From the NCBI GenBank assembly GCA_023430315.1, contig JAEZAW010000264.1, positions 1 through 39,756 of the forward strand: a stretch of DNA of 39,756 nucleotides, written 5' to 3'. Both the position numbers and the translations under genes were made by a program. A model generated the notes under the pieces. The model was not told the origin of the DNA. It saw nothing but the letters and a program-made list of their open reading frames with translations, and did not search any database. Shown here piece by piece: positions 1 to 8,108 of this stretch; the first letter of the stretch is position 1, and every line of letters begins with the position of its first letter. This DNA is from Pseudomonadota bacterium (lineage in GTDB: Bacteria; Pseudomonadota; Alphaproteobacteria; Rhizobiales; Hyphomicrobiaceae).

Positions 1-1643
1 GCACCGCGCGAGCCCCAGGAGCCGCCACCCATCGGCGAAAGCGCACTGTCACCGCTGATGACTTCAACATCGTCGAGCGGAATGCCGAGCACGCCCGCGA
101 CAACCTGCTGAATGCCCGTATCGATGCCCTGGCCCTGGTCGGTGGTGCCGATGTGAATGCGGACCTGACCTGAAGCCTCCATGCGCAGAAGGCACGTTTC
201 CTGCGCGCTGATGTGCTGGCCACCCTCGCCGTAATACTCGGGTCCGATCGCGGTCAGCTCGACGAACGTGTTGAAGCCAATGCCGCGATGAATGCCTTTC
301 GCGCGTAGCGCCGACTGCTCATGCCGGAAAGCCTCGACATCGACGAGGCTCAGTGCCTTGTCGAGGCACTGCATGAAGGAGAGCCGCTCGAATGCGACGC
401 CGCCTGCCGACGTCAACGGGAAGTCGTCATCCTTGAGGTAATTCTGGCGGCGCAGATCCAGCGCATCGCGACCGAGTTCTTTCGCGCCGAGCTCGATCAG
501 CGCCTCCGAGACAGCGGCGGCAATGGGATGTCCGACCGCGCGGATGTGCCCGAGAATACCGCGATTCAGAAAGGCCATCTTGAGTTTGGCAGCATAGTTC
601 TCCAGGCGATAGGGCGCGCCGGTGAGCCGCGTGATCTGGTTCCCTTCGGCGACGCTCGATCGCGGATGCTGGCCATAGGCGCCTGCATTGAAGCGATCCT
701 CGATGGCGAGTCCAACGATCCGGCCGTCAGCCGCAAATCCCATGCGCGCGTGTACTTCGTGGTCGCGGCAATGCACGTCCGTCATGAAGGACTCGACGCG
801 ATCGGCGATAAATTTCACCGGGCGGCCGAGCAGCACCGCTGCAGCACAGGCGGCCAGCTCATCAGGATAGAGGTGGTGCTTGACCCCGAAGGCGCCGCCG
901 ACATCTGGGCAGATGACACGGACTTTGTGCTCGGGCAGCCCAAGAAGCCGCGCGTACAAGTCCTGCTGCTGGTGCGGTGTCTGATGGGACTGATGCACCG
1001 TGAGGCGACGCTCGGTCGGATCGTACTCGGCGAGAATGCCGCGCGTCTCCAGGCTCACGCCCGTATGGCGATGAAAGCGGAACGTCCGCTCGACGACGTG
1101 GTCCGCGGTCGCGAGCGCGGCCTCGGCATCCCCGGCGACAACCTCGGCCTCGAAGGCGAGATTGCTCGACATTTCCTCATGGATGCGCGGGGCGCCGGGC
1201 GCCAGCGCGCTCGCGACATCGCCGACCTGCGCGAGCGCCTCCCAGTCGACGACGATGGCTTCGCAAGCATCTTCCGCCTGCGCTCGCGTCGCGGCCAGGA
1301 CGGCGGCAACCGCCTCACCCTGAAAGCGGGCTGTATCGGTTGCGAGCACGCTCTGCTCGGGGGCGGTCATAGTTGGAAAGCGGTTGTGCAGCGGCCGCCA
1401 CTTGGACACGACGGCGGCGAGGTCGGCCGCGGTGACGATGCGCGCGACGCCAGGCATGTCCGCAGCGGCGGATGTGTCGATGCCGCGGATGCGTGCGTGT
1501 GGATAGGGCGTGCGCAGGAACGCCATATGCACCATGCGCGGCAGGCTGATGTCGTCGACAAAGCGGCCGCGTCCGGCGAGCAGGCGCTTCGCACGATCAC
1601 GCGGAACCTCGGCGCCGATGGGGGCCTTGAGATCGGCGTTCAC
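1..1643 (-). CDS. Molybdenum hydroxylase large (Mo-cofactor) subunit, CoxL/XdhB-like, 3' end missing
   Basis: This is the catalytic subunit of a xanthine dehydrogenase/CO dehydrogenase-type enzyme, which hydroxylates a substrate at a molybdopterin cofactor. It opens with GTG, whose last bases overlap the TGA of the 2Fe-2S subunit (GTGA), and reads without a stop for about 547 codons to the window edge. Visible family features are the N-terminal a/b hammerhead (DRAKRLLAGRGRFVDD, with PYPHARI), the GGAFGVK cofactor motif, GTTDQGQG, and GGGSWGSRG near the edge. The CO dehydrogenase form I loop AYRCSFR is absent; the corresponding segment reads GHIRAVGHPIA, so the enzyme is not a true CO dehydrogenase. 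The C-terminal part with the catalytic glutamate lies outside the window. Family is certain; the substrate is unknown. Confidence 0.9.
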   Translation of the reverse strand, partial: MNADLKAPIGAEVPRDRAKRLLAGRGRFVDDISLPRMVHMAFLRTPYPHARIRGIDTSAAADMPGVARIVTAADLAAVVSKWRPLHNRFPTMTAPEQSVLATDTARFQGEAVAAVLAATRAQAEDACEAIVVDWEALAQVGDVASALAPGAPRIHEEMSSNLAFEAEVVAGDAEAALATADHVVERTFRFHRHTGVSLETRGILAEYDPTERRLTVHQSHQTPHQQQDLYARLLGLPEHKVRVICPDVGGAFGVKHHLYPDELAACAAAVLLGRPVKFIADRVESFMTDVHCRDHEVHARMGFAADGRIVGLAIEDRFNAGAYGQHPRSSVAEGNQITRLTGAPYRLENYAAKLKMAFLNRGILGHIRAVGHPIAAAVSEALIELGAKELGRDALDLRRQNYLKDDDFPLTSAGGVAFERLSFMQCLDKALSLVDVEAFRHEQSALRAKGIHRGIGFNTFVELTAIGPEYYGEGGQHISAQETCLLRMEASGQVRIHIGTTDQGQGIDTGIQQVVAGVLGIPLDDVEVISGDSALSPMGGGSWGSRG

Positions 1644-2110
1644 GCAGAGACCTCCATGACCGCATCGACAATGGCTTGGTAACCCGTACAGCGGCAGAGA
1701 TTGCCCGAGATCCAGTCACGTACCTCGTCGCGGCTCGGCTTGGGATTGACGCGCAGAAGCTCGCTCGCGGTGATCAGCATGGCCGGTGTACAGAAGCCGC
1801 ACTGAAGGGCATTGCGGCGATGAAAGGCCTGCTGGAGCTTCGTGATGCGTCCGCTCGCATCGGTGCCTTCGATCGTCTCGATCCGGGCGCCGTCGCATTG
1901 CACAGCGAGCATGAGACAGCCCCGCGCGAGCTCGCCGTCGACGAGCACCGTGCAGGCGCCACACACGCCGTGCTCGCAGCCGACGTGCGTGCCCGTGAGG
2001 CCCAGCTCGTGACGAAGGAAGTCCGCGAGGTTCAGCCGCGCTGGCACGTTCGCCGTGACCGTCTCGCCATTCACGGTGAGCGCGATACGCGTGTTGTTGT
2101 CATCAAGCAT
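1640..2110 (-). CDS. Molybdenum hydroxylase small subunit, two [2Fe-2S] clusters (CoxS-like)
   Basis: This 156-residue subunit passes electrons between the molybdenum centre and FAD. It shows both expected clusters: a plant-ferredoxin type with Cys45, Cys50, Cys53 and Cys65 (CEHGVCGAC and a later C), and the C-terminal helical type with Cys104, Cys107, Cys139 and Cys141 (CGFC and CRC). The ATG at 2110 (MLDDNN) is chosen because it gives normal family length and overlaps the end of the FAD subunit by 8 bases. Its stop overlaps the GTG of the large subunit by 4 bases. These overlaps indicate translational coupling within one operon. Confidence 0.95.
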   Translation of the reverse strand: MLDDNNTRIALTVNGETVTANVPARLNLADFLRHELGLTGTHVGCEHGVCGACTVLVDGELARGCLMLAVQCDGARIETIEGTDASGRITKLQQAFHRRNALQCGFCTPAMLITASELLRVNPKPSRDEVRDWISGNLCRCTGYQAIVDAVMEVSA

Positions 2111-2972
2111 CGAGAAGTTCCGCTTGGAGATCGCCGAGAACGCGTGCCAGCAGTGTGGCCGCGACCTGGCGCTTGTAGGATGCGGGATAGGCAGGATCCT
2201 CGGGCGGTGACAGCTCCGCGCCGAGTGCTTTGCAGGCGGCCTCGATCGCACCCGCGCCGAGTGGCCTGCCTTCGAGTGCCGCCATGGCGTTCGATGCGAG
2301 AATTGGGCGATCGGCAACGCCGAAGAAAGCGAGGCGGACATCGTGCAAGGTCTCGCCGTTGCGTCGTGCGCTAAGCGCGAGCCCCGCGATTGCGAAATCG
2401 CCGCGCCGTCGCGAGATCTCGCGGAAGGCGTGAACGGTGTCGGGTGCAGCGGGCGGGAAGTGGATCGCGGTCACGAGTTCGTCGGCCTGACGCGCGGTCG
2501 TATAAAGACCCTGAAAATAATCTACAGCGGCAACCCGGCGATGGCCGCGCGTGCTTGCCAGCTCGATCTCGGCGCCGCGCGCGAGGCAGCAGGCGGGCCA
2601 TTCCGCGGCTGGGTCGGCGAGCGCGATGCTGCCCCCGATCGTGCCGCGCGCGCGGATCGCGAGGTGAGCAATATGCGGAGCCGCATCGGCGAGGAGCGGG
2701 AGATGCTCCCGTACGATCTCAGATTGCGCGATCTGCTCGTGACGCTCCAGGGCACCGATGGTGATGTTGCCATCGGCCTCGCGGATGCCGCTCAGCTCGG
2801 AAAGCCCGTTGATGTCGATCAGCACGGCTGGCGCCGCGAGCCGCAGGTTCAGGAGCGGCATGAGGCTTTGACCACCGGCGAGCACCTGAGCGAGATCGCC
2901 GTGCTCGGCGAGCAGCGAGAGGCATTCCGGTAGCGTCTTGGGCTTCAGATAGTGAAAGTCCGGCGCTTTCAT
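2103..2972 (-). CDS. Molybdenum hydroxylase medium subunit, FAD-binding (CoxM-like)
   Basis: The 289-residue protein is the FAD-binding subunit of the molybdenum hydroxylase. The first FAD motif is AGGQSLMPLLNLR near residue 33 and the second is TIGGSIALADP near residue 111. The C-terminal CO dehydrogenase flavoprotein domain follows (FFGVADRPILA). It begins 4 bases after the SDR gene stops and ends inside the start of the 2Fe-2S subunit, so the order is SDR, FAD, FeS, Mo subunit. This medium-small-large order is typical of Cox-type operons. Confidence 0.95.
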   Translation of the reverse strand: MKAPDFHYLKPKTLPECLSLLAEHGDLAQVLAGGQSLMPLLNLRLAAPAVLIDINGLSELSGIREADGNITIGALERHEQIAQSEIVREHLPLLADAAPHIAHLAIRARGTIGGSIALADPAAEWPACCLARGAEIELASTRGHRRVAAVDYFQGLYTTARQADELVTAIHFPPAAPDTVHAFREISRRRGDFAIAGLALSARRNGETLHDVRLAFFGVADRPILASNAMAALEGRPLGAGAIEAACKALGAELSPPEDPAYPASYKRQVAATLLARVLGDLQAELLDA

Positions 2973-2976
2973 GCGA

Positions 2977-3747
2977 TCACCGTGCCGTCCAGCCGCCGTC
3001 GACGACGAGGCTCGCGCCGGTGATCATGCCGGCTGCCGGCGATGCCAGAAACACCACGGCGCCGACCACATCCTCGATCTGGGCCATGTGCCCCATGGGA
3101 ATGCTGCCGAGCACATCATTGCGTAGCGCCGGATCAGCGAGTGCAGGACGCGTCATGGGTGTGTCGACCCACGTCGGTCCGACAGCATTGACGCGGATAT
3201 TGTCAGCGGCAAGCTCGATGGCCATGGCTTTGGTGAGGCCCTCGAGCGCGTGCTTCGTCATGGTGTAGACGCTGCGCCCCTTCATCGCGACGCGGCCGAG
3301 CTGCGAGGTGATGTTGACGATGGCGCCGCCACGCTCGCGGCGATCCTTGTCGGTCCGCATGCGTTGGACGGCGGCCTGGGCGACGATGAAGGCAGCCCGC
3401 ACGTTCAAGCCGAGCAGCGTGTCGAGGGCGCGCGTTTCGACGTCGACGAAGGGCTGCGGGATGTTGGTACCCGCGTTGTTGACGAGGATGTCCAGGGACG
3501 GCAACTCGGCGAACGTCCGGCGCACTTCGGCTTCATTGGTTACATCCAGAGTGATCGTGGTCGCGTTACCGCCATCGGCGACGATCTCTCCGGCGACGCG
3601 CTCAATCTCGGCGGATGTTCGTGCTGCGAGCATGACGCGCGCGCCAGCCTGCGCGAGGCCATGCGCCATGCCGGCGCCGAGGCCGCGGCCCGCGCCGGTC
3701 ACCAGCGCCGTGCGGCCGTCGAGCCGGAAGGTGGGAAGTTGCTTCAT
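2977..3747 (-). CDS. SDR family NAD(P)-dependent oxidoreductase (glucose/gluconate dehydrogenase-like)
   Basis: This is a classical short-chain dehydrogenase of 256 residues. It has the nucleotide-binding TGAGRGLG motif, the NNAGTN motif, the catalytic Ser in NITSQ, the Tyr-Lys pair in YTMTK, and the C-terminal GASLVVDGGW typical of the 3-oxoacyl reductase/gluconate 5-dehydrogenase branch. ATG 3747 is preferred: the domain starts about 10 residues later, and a GGGGG purine run lies 13 bases upstream. An in-frame ATG at 3759 sits only 1 base from that run. It is the first gene of the operon with the three molybdenum hydroxylase subunits and probably oxidises a product of the same pathway. The substrate cannot be read from the sequence. 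Confidence 0.9.
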   Translation of the reverse strand: MKQLPTFRLDGRTALVTGAGRGLGAGMAHGLAQAGARVMLAARTSAEIERVAGEIVADGGNATTITLDVTNEAEVRRTFAELPSLDILVNNAGTNIPQPFVDVETRALDTLLGLNVRAAFIVAQAAVQRMRTDKDRRERGGAIVNITSQLGRVAMKGRSVYTMTKHALEGLTKAMAIELAADNIRVNAVGPTWVDTPMTRPALADPALRNDVLGSIPMGHMAQIEDVVGAVVFLASPAAGMITGASLVVDGGWTAR

Positions 3748-3918
3748 CTGCAGTACCATGCCCCCTGGAGTGCACGAGCGAGAGTAGGGCATGGGCAGGC
3801 CCGAGGCCAGTACCGGCTATGGTTGAAATCTGCATGGCGGTGATCGATCGGCAGGTGGTGAAAGCGGCCGGGAGCAGGAATAAGCTCGCGTCGAAGATGA
3901 CTCGGGGAGGTCGCAGAA

Positions 3919-4911
3919 ATGCTGGTTGATGTGCACGCGCACGGGTTCAGCGAAGAGTTCGTGCGTCGGATGGCCGATACGCCAGGCTTCGGGTTTCCGC
4001 TGCAGGCTATGGGGCCGCGCAGCTATCATCTCCCCGGCTACGGGACGTTCGATCCGCTTCTCTACGACCTCGATGCCCGGCTGGAGAGCTTGAAGCGCAG
4101 AGGTGTGACGCTGCAGCTCATCTCTCCTTCGCCGAGCATCATCTCGAACGGCCCGAAGGTCGTCAGTATCGAGGAGACGCGGCAGCTCAATGCATCCACG
4201 GCATGGATGGTCGCGAACGGCGAAGGCCGCATTGCCGGACTTGCAGTGCCGGCGCTGGGCGATCCCGCCATTGCCGCCGACGAACTTCGCAGGAGCGTCG
4301 AGGAGCATGGGCTCGTGGGCGTGGTCCTCAGCACGTCAGCAGGGCCACACCCTCTCGACCATCCGGTGTTCGAGCCGCTGTTCGCGACCATTGAGAAGCT
4401 CGATCTCATGGTCTTCATGCACTCGACCTCGTCGGCGCTGAGCGCCACGCAGACGGAGTATACCCTGCGGACGCTCGTTGCCTGGCCGACCGAGACGACG
4501 ATCGCCGTGACGCGTCTCATATTCGCCGGCACTTTCGAGCGCCATCCGCGCCTGAAGCTCGTTCTCTCGCATGGCGGCGGGACATTGGCGAACCTTGCGG
4601 GTCGGCTCGATCTGGGCTGGAGCGCGCCGCAGTACGAAGCGAACGAGGCCTGCCGGGCGAATATCACGCGCCCACCCAGCACCTATCTCAAGAGCCTCTA
4701 CTACGACACCGTCGTGGCCAGTCCCGACGTGCTTGCGCTTCTCATCAAGACGTACGGTGCCGATCACGTGCTCTTCGGCACGGACTTTCCCTACGAGATC
4801 GGCGATGCGGAAGGCGCGCTCGCGCTGCCGATGCTGGACAGTCTCCCGATTGTCGATCGCGAGAAGGTCCTGTCCGGCAATGCGCTGCGGCTTATGGCGC
4901 GCCACTCGTGA
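3919..4911 (+). CDS. Amidohydrolase-related protein of the ACMSD/decarboxylase type
   Basis: The 330-residue TIM-barrel protein belongs to the amidohydrolase 2 family, which includes 2-amino-3-carboxymuconate-6-semialdehyde decarboxylase and gamma-resorcylate decarboxylase. Candidate metal and catalytic residues are His6 and His8 (DVHAH), His168 (FMHST), His218 (LSHGGG) and Asp289 (FGTDFP). The start is supported by GGGGAGG eight bases upstream. It is divergent from the SDR/molybdenum hydroxylase operon across 171 bases and probably serves the same catabolic route; decarboxylation or hydrolysis of a ring-derived acid is an inference. It ends 10 bases from the opposed protease gene, with no obvious terminator between them. 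Confidence 0.88.
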   Translation: MLVDVHAHGFSEEFVRRMADTPGFGFPLQAMGPRSYHLPGYGTFDPLLYDLDARLESLKRRGVTLQLISPSPSIISNGPKVVSIEETRQLNASTAWMVANGEGRIAGLAVPALGDPAIAADELRRSVEEHGLVGVVLSTSAGPHPLDHPVFEPLFATIEKLDLMVFMHSTSSALSATQTEYTLRTLVAWPTETTIAVTRLIFAGTFERHPRLKLVLSHGGGTLANLAGRLDLGWSAPQYEANEACRANITRPPSTYLKSLYYDTVVASPDVLALLIKTYGADHVLFGTDFPYEIGDAEGALALPMLDSLPIVDREKVLSGNALRLMARHS

Positions 4912-4921
4912 GGCGGCGCAG

Positions 4922-6352
4922 TCAGTTTACCGTGGCAAGACGCGCCGCGAGAATCGCGTCGATCTTGTCGCGGATGGCCGCCCCGACAAACATCTGCGGT
5001 TCCGAGGCGGTCAGCCCTTGCGCCTTTTCCCAAGACTCGATCAATGCGCGGGCACGCTCATAGGCCGTTATGAACGAGCGCTCTTTCCGCAGCGCATGAT
5101 TGAAGTAGGCATCGCCGAAGAACGTCCATTCCCGCTCGTTGCTGCAGCCGAACGAGGTTCGATCGGATCGAGCCGCAGTGAGGATCAGCGTGTTGTCGTC
5201 ACTCAATTGATCGACGAAGCTGCCGGAGTAGCAGGCCGAGAGCACGAGTACGCGGTTCTTGATGCCGGATTGCGCGAGCGCATTGACCAGCCGGGACGGC
5301 GTAAGGTTGTTCAGACGTACACCCTCCATGGATACCGAGATGACGTCCCCGAAGCCGTGGGAAGTCACGAACAGAACCAGGACATCGCGCTCGACATTCA
5401 TGCGGCGACCGATCTCGCGGAGCACTGTTTCCAGATTCGAGACGCTGGCGAGCGGTGTATCGCCGATGCTCTCGCGATGGTTCTGCAAAATGATCGAGCG
5501 GCCGGAAGTCCCAAATCGCTCGTCGAAGAGTTCCTTGACCGCAGCGACTTCGCGCTTGAAGACGTCCTGCTGACTGTAGGACGCGAACCCTACGAAGTAG
5601 AGTTCTGCCTGGCCTTGGCGTGCCGGCTGCAGGTCCGAAATCGACTTCGCAACGAGTGAATGCTGACGCATCATCACGGCCTCGCCGTCGATGGGCGGGC
5701 CTGCGGGCGCCTGCGAAGCAGTTGATACCTCGGGTGCACGCCGAAGAGCATCGACCGCCAACTGCAGCAGCGAGAACTGTGTATCTTCGTCGTTCCTTCC
5801 TTTGATGATGCCGGAATTGGGCAGGATGAATGACGATACGATAATCAGAAACGTCCCGGCGAATGCGAGCAGCGCGCGCTGACGGCTCGCCATGCCGTAG
5901 ATGAGCCGGAATAGTACGAGACATCCCCACACCACCAGGACGACGAGGATGACCAACGGCAACAGGGAGACTTCGGTGTCGATGTTCGCCGGACTAATGC
6001 CGGTCAACCGTCTGAGCAGGTAGCCACAAACGGCTGCGAGCACGAGCATGGGGATGCCAACTGCGACCGAGCCAAGCACGATCCGCTCGGGTGCCGCGCC
6101 GCGACTTCTCAGCGGCAGCAGACACAGCAACGCCAGAGATATGCAGAGCGCTGCGACGGCTGAGGCAATGCCGACGGCATCAAATGTGCGTGGCCCCTCG
6201 GTCCACGCACGCTCGAGGCCCGCCAACGTCAGGAGGTAGATCCCGTAGATGGTTACGTGCGTCGTCAAGGGAGCCGAGAAGGCATCCGGCCGTGGCTTCA
6301 ACAATACGAGTGACCGGAAACCATCGATCAGAGCTTGAAAGACGTCTTTCAT
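4922..6352 (-). CDS. Membrane-anchored peptidase C13 (legumain/caspase-fold) family protein
   Basis: The 476-residue protein has a hydrophobic N-terminal half with about five predicted membrane spans (roughly residues 32-48, 58-80, 91-113, 128-151 and 158-178). A linker with a Pro/Ala-rich part follows, then a soluble domain from about residue 245. That domain has the clan CD catalytic pair: His332 in VTSHGFGD and Cys374 in VLSACYSGSF. Strand-His and strand-SACYSG spacing match family C13 (legumain, GPI transamidase Gpi8). The start codon has no clear ribosome-binding site. It lies 66 bases after upp on the same strand. No substrate or partner can be inferred, and activity is predicted only from the intact dyad. 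Confidence 0.82.
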   Translation of the reverse strand: MKDVFQALIDGFRSLVLLKPRPDAFSAPLTTHVTIYGIYLLTLAGLERAWTEGPRTFDAVGIASAVAALCISLALLCLLPLRSRGAAPERIVLGSVAVGIPMLVLAAVCGYLLRRLTGISPANIDTEVSLLPLVILVVLVVWGCLVLFRLIYGMASRQRALLAFAGTFLIIVSSFILPNSGIIKGRNDEDTQFSLLQLAVDALRRAPEVSTASQAPAGPPIDGEAVMMRQHSLVAKSISDLQPARQGQAELYFVGFASYSQQDVFKREVAAVKELFDERFGTSGRSIILQNHRESIGDTPLASVSNLETVLREIGRRMNVERDVLVLFVTSHGFGDVISVSMEGVRLNNLTPSRLVNALAQSGIKNRVLVLSACYSGSFVDQLSDDNTLILTAARSDRTSFGCSNEREWTFFGDAYFNHALRKERSFITAYERARALIESWEKAQGLTASEPQMFVGAAIRDKIDAILAARLATVN

Positions 6353-6418
6353 GGCGAGGCAATGTCTCTGATGGTCGATTGATCCGGATTTATACCGCGC
6401 AGAGTGTGAGCCGGCTCC

Positions 6419-7054
6419 TTACTTCGTGCCGTACATTCGATCGCCGGCGTCGCCGAGCCCAGGGACGATATAGGCATGATCGTTGAGCCCGCGATCTATT
6501 GAGGCCGTCAGGATCGGTACGTCCGGATGGGCTGTCGAGAAGTTCTCGATGCCAGCGGGTGCAGCAAGCAGACAGGCGAACTTGATGCGCTTGGCGCCTG
6601 CCTCCTTAAGGCGATGTACTGCGGCGACGGCAGAGTTCCCCGTCGCAAGCATCGGATCCACGCAGATGCACAGCCGCTCCTCGATCTGATCGGGCAGCTT
6701 CATGTAGTACTGGATAGGTGCCAGCGTGCGAGGATCGCGATAGAGGCCGATGTGACCCACGCGGGCAGAGGGCACGAGATCGAGCATGCCATCGACTAGG
6801 CCATTTCCGGCGCGAAGAATGGAAACGAAGCAGAGCTTCTTGCCCTCGAGCCGCGGGGCCATATAGGTCTCGAGCGGCGTGGTTATCTCGACCAGCTCCG
6901 TTTCGAGATCGCGGCAGATCTCGTACGTGAGCAGCAGGGCGATCTCGCGCAGAAGGATCCTGAACTTCGATGATGCCGTGCTGGCGTCCCGCATAAGCGT
7001 CAGCTTGTGCTGTACCAGCGGATGCGTGACGACAGTGACGTTGGGTGCCGGCAT
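6419..7054 (-). CDS. upp: Uracil phosphoribosyltransferase
   Basis: The enzyme converts uracil and PRPP to UMP in pyrimidine salvage. The 211-residue length matches the family (E. coli about 208). Typical segments are HPLVQHKLTLMRD at the N-terminus, SILRAGNGLVDGML, the PRPP loop VDPMLATGNSA, and the C-terminal uracil-binding IPGLGDAGDRMYGTK. ATG 7054 is chosen because GGAG lies 9 bases upstream; an in-frame ATG at 7069 lacks such a site. The gene follows the aldolase on the same strand, with a hairpin in the 135-base gap, so it may have its own promoter. Confidence 0.97.
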   Translation of the reverse strand: MPAPNVTVVTHPLVQHKLTLMRDASTASSKFRILLREIALLLTYEICRDLETELVEITTPLETYMAPRLEGKKLCFVSILRAGNGLVDGMLDLVPSARVGHIGLYRDPRTLAPIQYYMKLPDQIEERLCICVDPMLATGNSAVAAVHRLKEAGAKRIKFACLLAAPAGIENFSTAHPDVPILTASIDRGLNDHAYIVPGLGDAGDRMYGTK

Positions 7055-7142
7055 CGAGTTCTGCTCCATCACTAGAAGAGAGTACCGTCGCCGCATAACA
7101 AGAAAGCGTAGTTCAATTGAAATCAGCGGTAATGGCCTCAGA

Positions 7143-7172
7143 TCCTTCTGCGCTACTTGCAGCACAGAAGGA
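7143..7172 (-). terminator. Hairpin after the aldolase gene, possible terminator
   Basis: TCCTTCTG (7143-7150) pairs with CAGAAGGA (7165-7172), and the stem extends inward with one C-A mismatch. It begins 18 bases after the stop of the minus-strand aldolase gene. No T-run follows on the minus strand, so termination efficiency is doubtful. Confidence 0.4.
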
Positions 7173-7189
7173 CCGAAATGTATGAGGGC

Positions 7190-7957
7190 TCAGGACGTTT
7201 TGGCCTTGAGCTCATCGAGCTGCTGGCGCGCGCCGGCGATCATACACGAGAGGTCGGAGGTCAGCATCACCATGTCGAAGCCGCGCTTGACGGCCCCCGC
7301 CGCAAATGCGGCGCTGGCACAGTGCATGACGGCCTTGATGCCGTGCTTGTGCGCGGCCTTCAGGATCTTGTCGCACGTCGCGAGATGAAGCGGATCGGGA
7401 TTGTCGCCACGCGGCGTCAGACCCAATGCGAATGACAGGTCGGCCGGTCCAATGTAGACGGCGTCGAGGCCGGGTGTCGCGCAGATGGCGTCGAGGTTTT
7501 CGAGGCCCTCTTTCGTCTCGATCATGGCCATGACGACGATCTCGTCGTTGGCCTTGGCCAGGTAGTCTGCGCCGCCGTAGTGGATGGCGCGCACGGGACC
7601 TGACGAGCGCATTCCGACCGGTGGATAGCGGCACGCTGCCACCGCCATCGCTGCTTCCTCTGCAGTATTCACCAGCGGCACGATGATGCCATACGCGCCG
7701 AGGTCCAAGGCCTTCATGATGGTCGCCGGCTCGTTCCACGCGACACGCACGACGGGGACCGTGTCGGTCTGCGAGATCGCTTGCAACAACGGCCCAACGT
7801 CCTTCATCTCAGAGGTGCCGTGCTGCAAGTCGACGCAGAGGGCATCGAAGCCCTGACGCGCCATGACCTCGGCGGTGAAACCGTGGGACACGGAGAGCCA
7901 GCCCAGCGTCACGTATTTTCCGTCACGCCACATCTGCTTGATCTTGTTGGGTCGCAT
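7190..7957 (-). CDS. HpcH/HpaI family class II aldolase
   Basis: The 255-residue protein belongs to the metal-dependent pyruvate aldolases (4-hydroxy-2-oxoheptanedioate aldolase, 2-dehydro-3-deoxyglucarate aldolase). Residues matching the HpaI active site are His46 (DLQHG), Arg71 (VRVAWN), and the metal ligands Glu147 (MIETKEG) and Asp173 (GPADLS). The GMRSSGPVR motif near residue 115 is also characteristic. Such enzymes cleave or form 2-keto-4-hydroxy acids by retro-aldol reaction. The natural substrate is not evident, and neighbouring genes do not settle it. The gene may be transcribed alone or together with upp. Confidence 0.9.
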   Translation of the reverse strand: MRPNKIKQMWRDGKYVTLGWLSVSHGFTAEVMARQGFDALCVDLQHGTSEMKDVGPLLQAISQTDTVPVVRVAWNEPATIMKALDLGAYGIIVPLVNTAEEAAMAVAACRYPPVGMRSSGPVRAIHYGGADYLAKANDEIVVMAMIETKEGLENLDAICATPGLDAVYIGPADLSFALGLTPRGDNPDPLHLATCDKILKAAHKHGIKAVMHCASAAFAAGAVKRGFDMVMLTSDLSCMIAGARQQLDELKAKTS

Positions 7958-8009
7958 CGTCTCACACCTCCCGTACTGGCTCGTTTTGCAGCGGACTCGC
8001 TGGCGCTCA

Positions 8010-8040
8010 GGACGGCACTCGTATCGCCGTCCGCCGGTTT
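8010..8040. terminator. Hairpin in the gap between the aldolase and emrB genes
   Basis: GGACGGC (8010-8016) pairs with GCCGTCC (8026-8032) around a 9-base loop, followed on the plus strand by GCCGGTTTTT. It lies between the emrB stop and the aldolase start. The T-run is on the plus strand, while the gene that needs a terminator here (emrB) is on the minus strand, so the functional direction is uncertain. Confidence 0.3.
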
Positions 8041-8108
8041 TTCCAACGTCACTTTTTGGGGTGGTGTCATGCCCTCGAGTCCGGTCAAGCCGACCTGGGA
8101 ACGGGACG

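Noticed and set aside
321..1682. 453-residue plus-strand open frame opposite the molybdenum hydroxylase large subunit
   Set aside because: The minus-strand frame gives a continuous family protein with GGAFG and other motifs; the plus-strand frame gives none.
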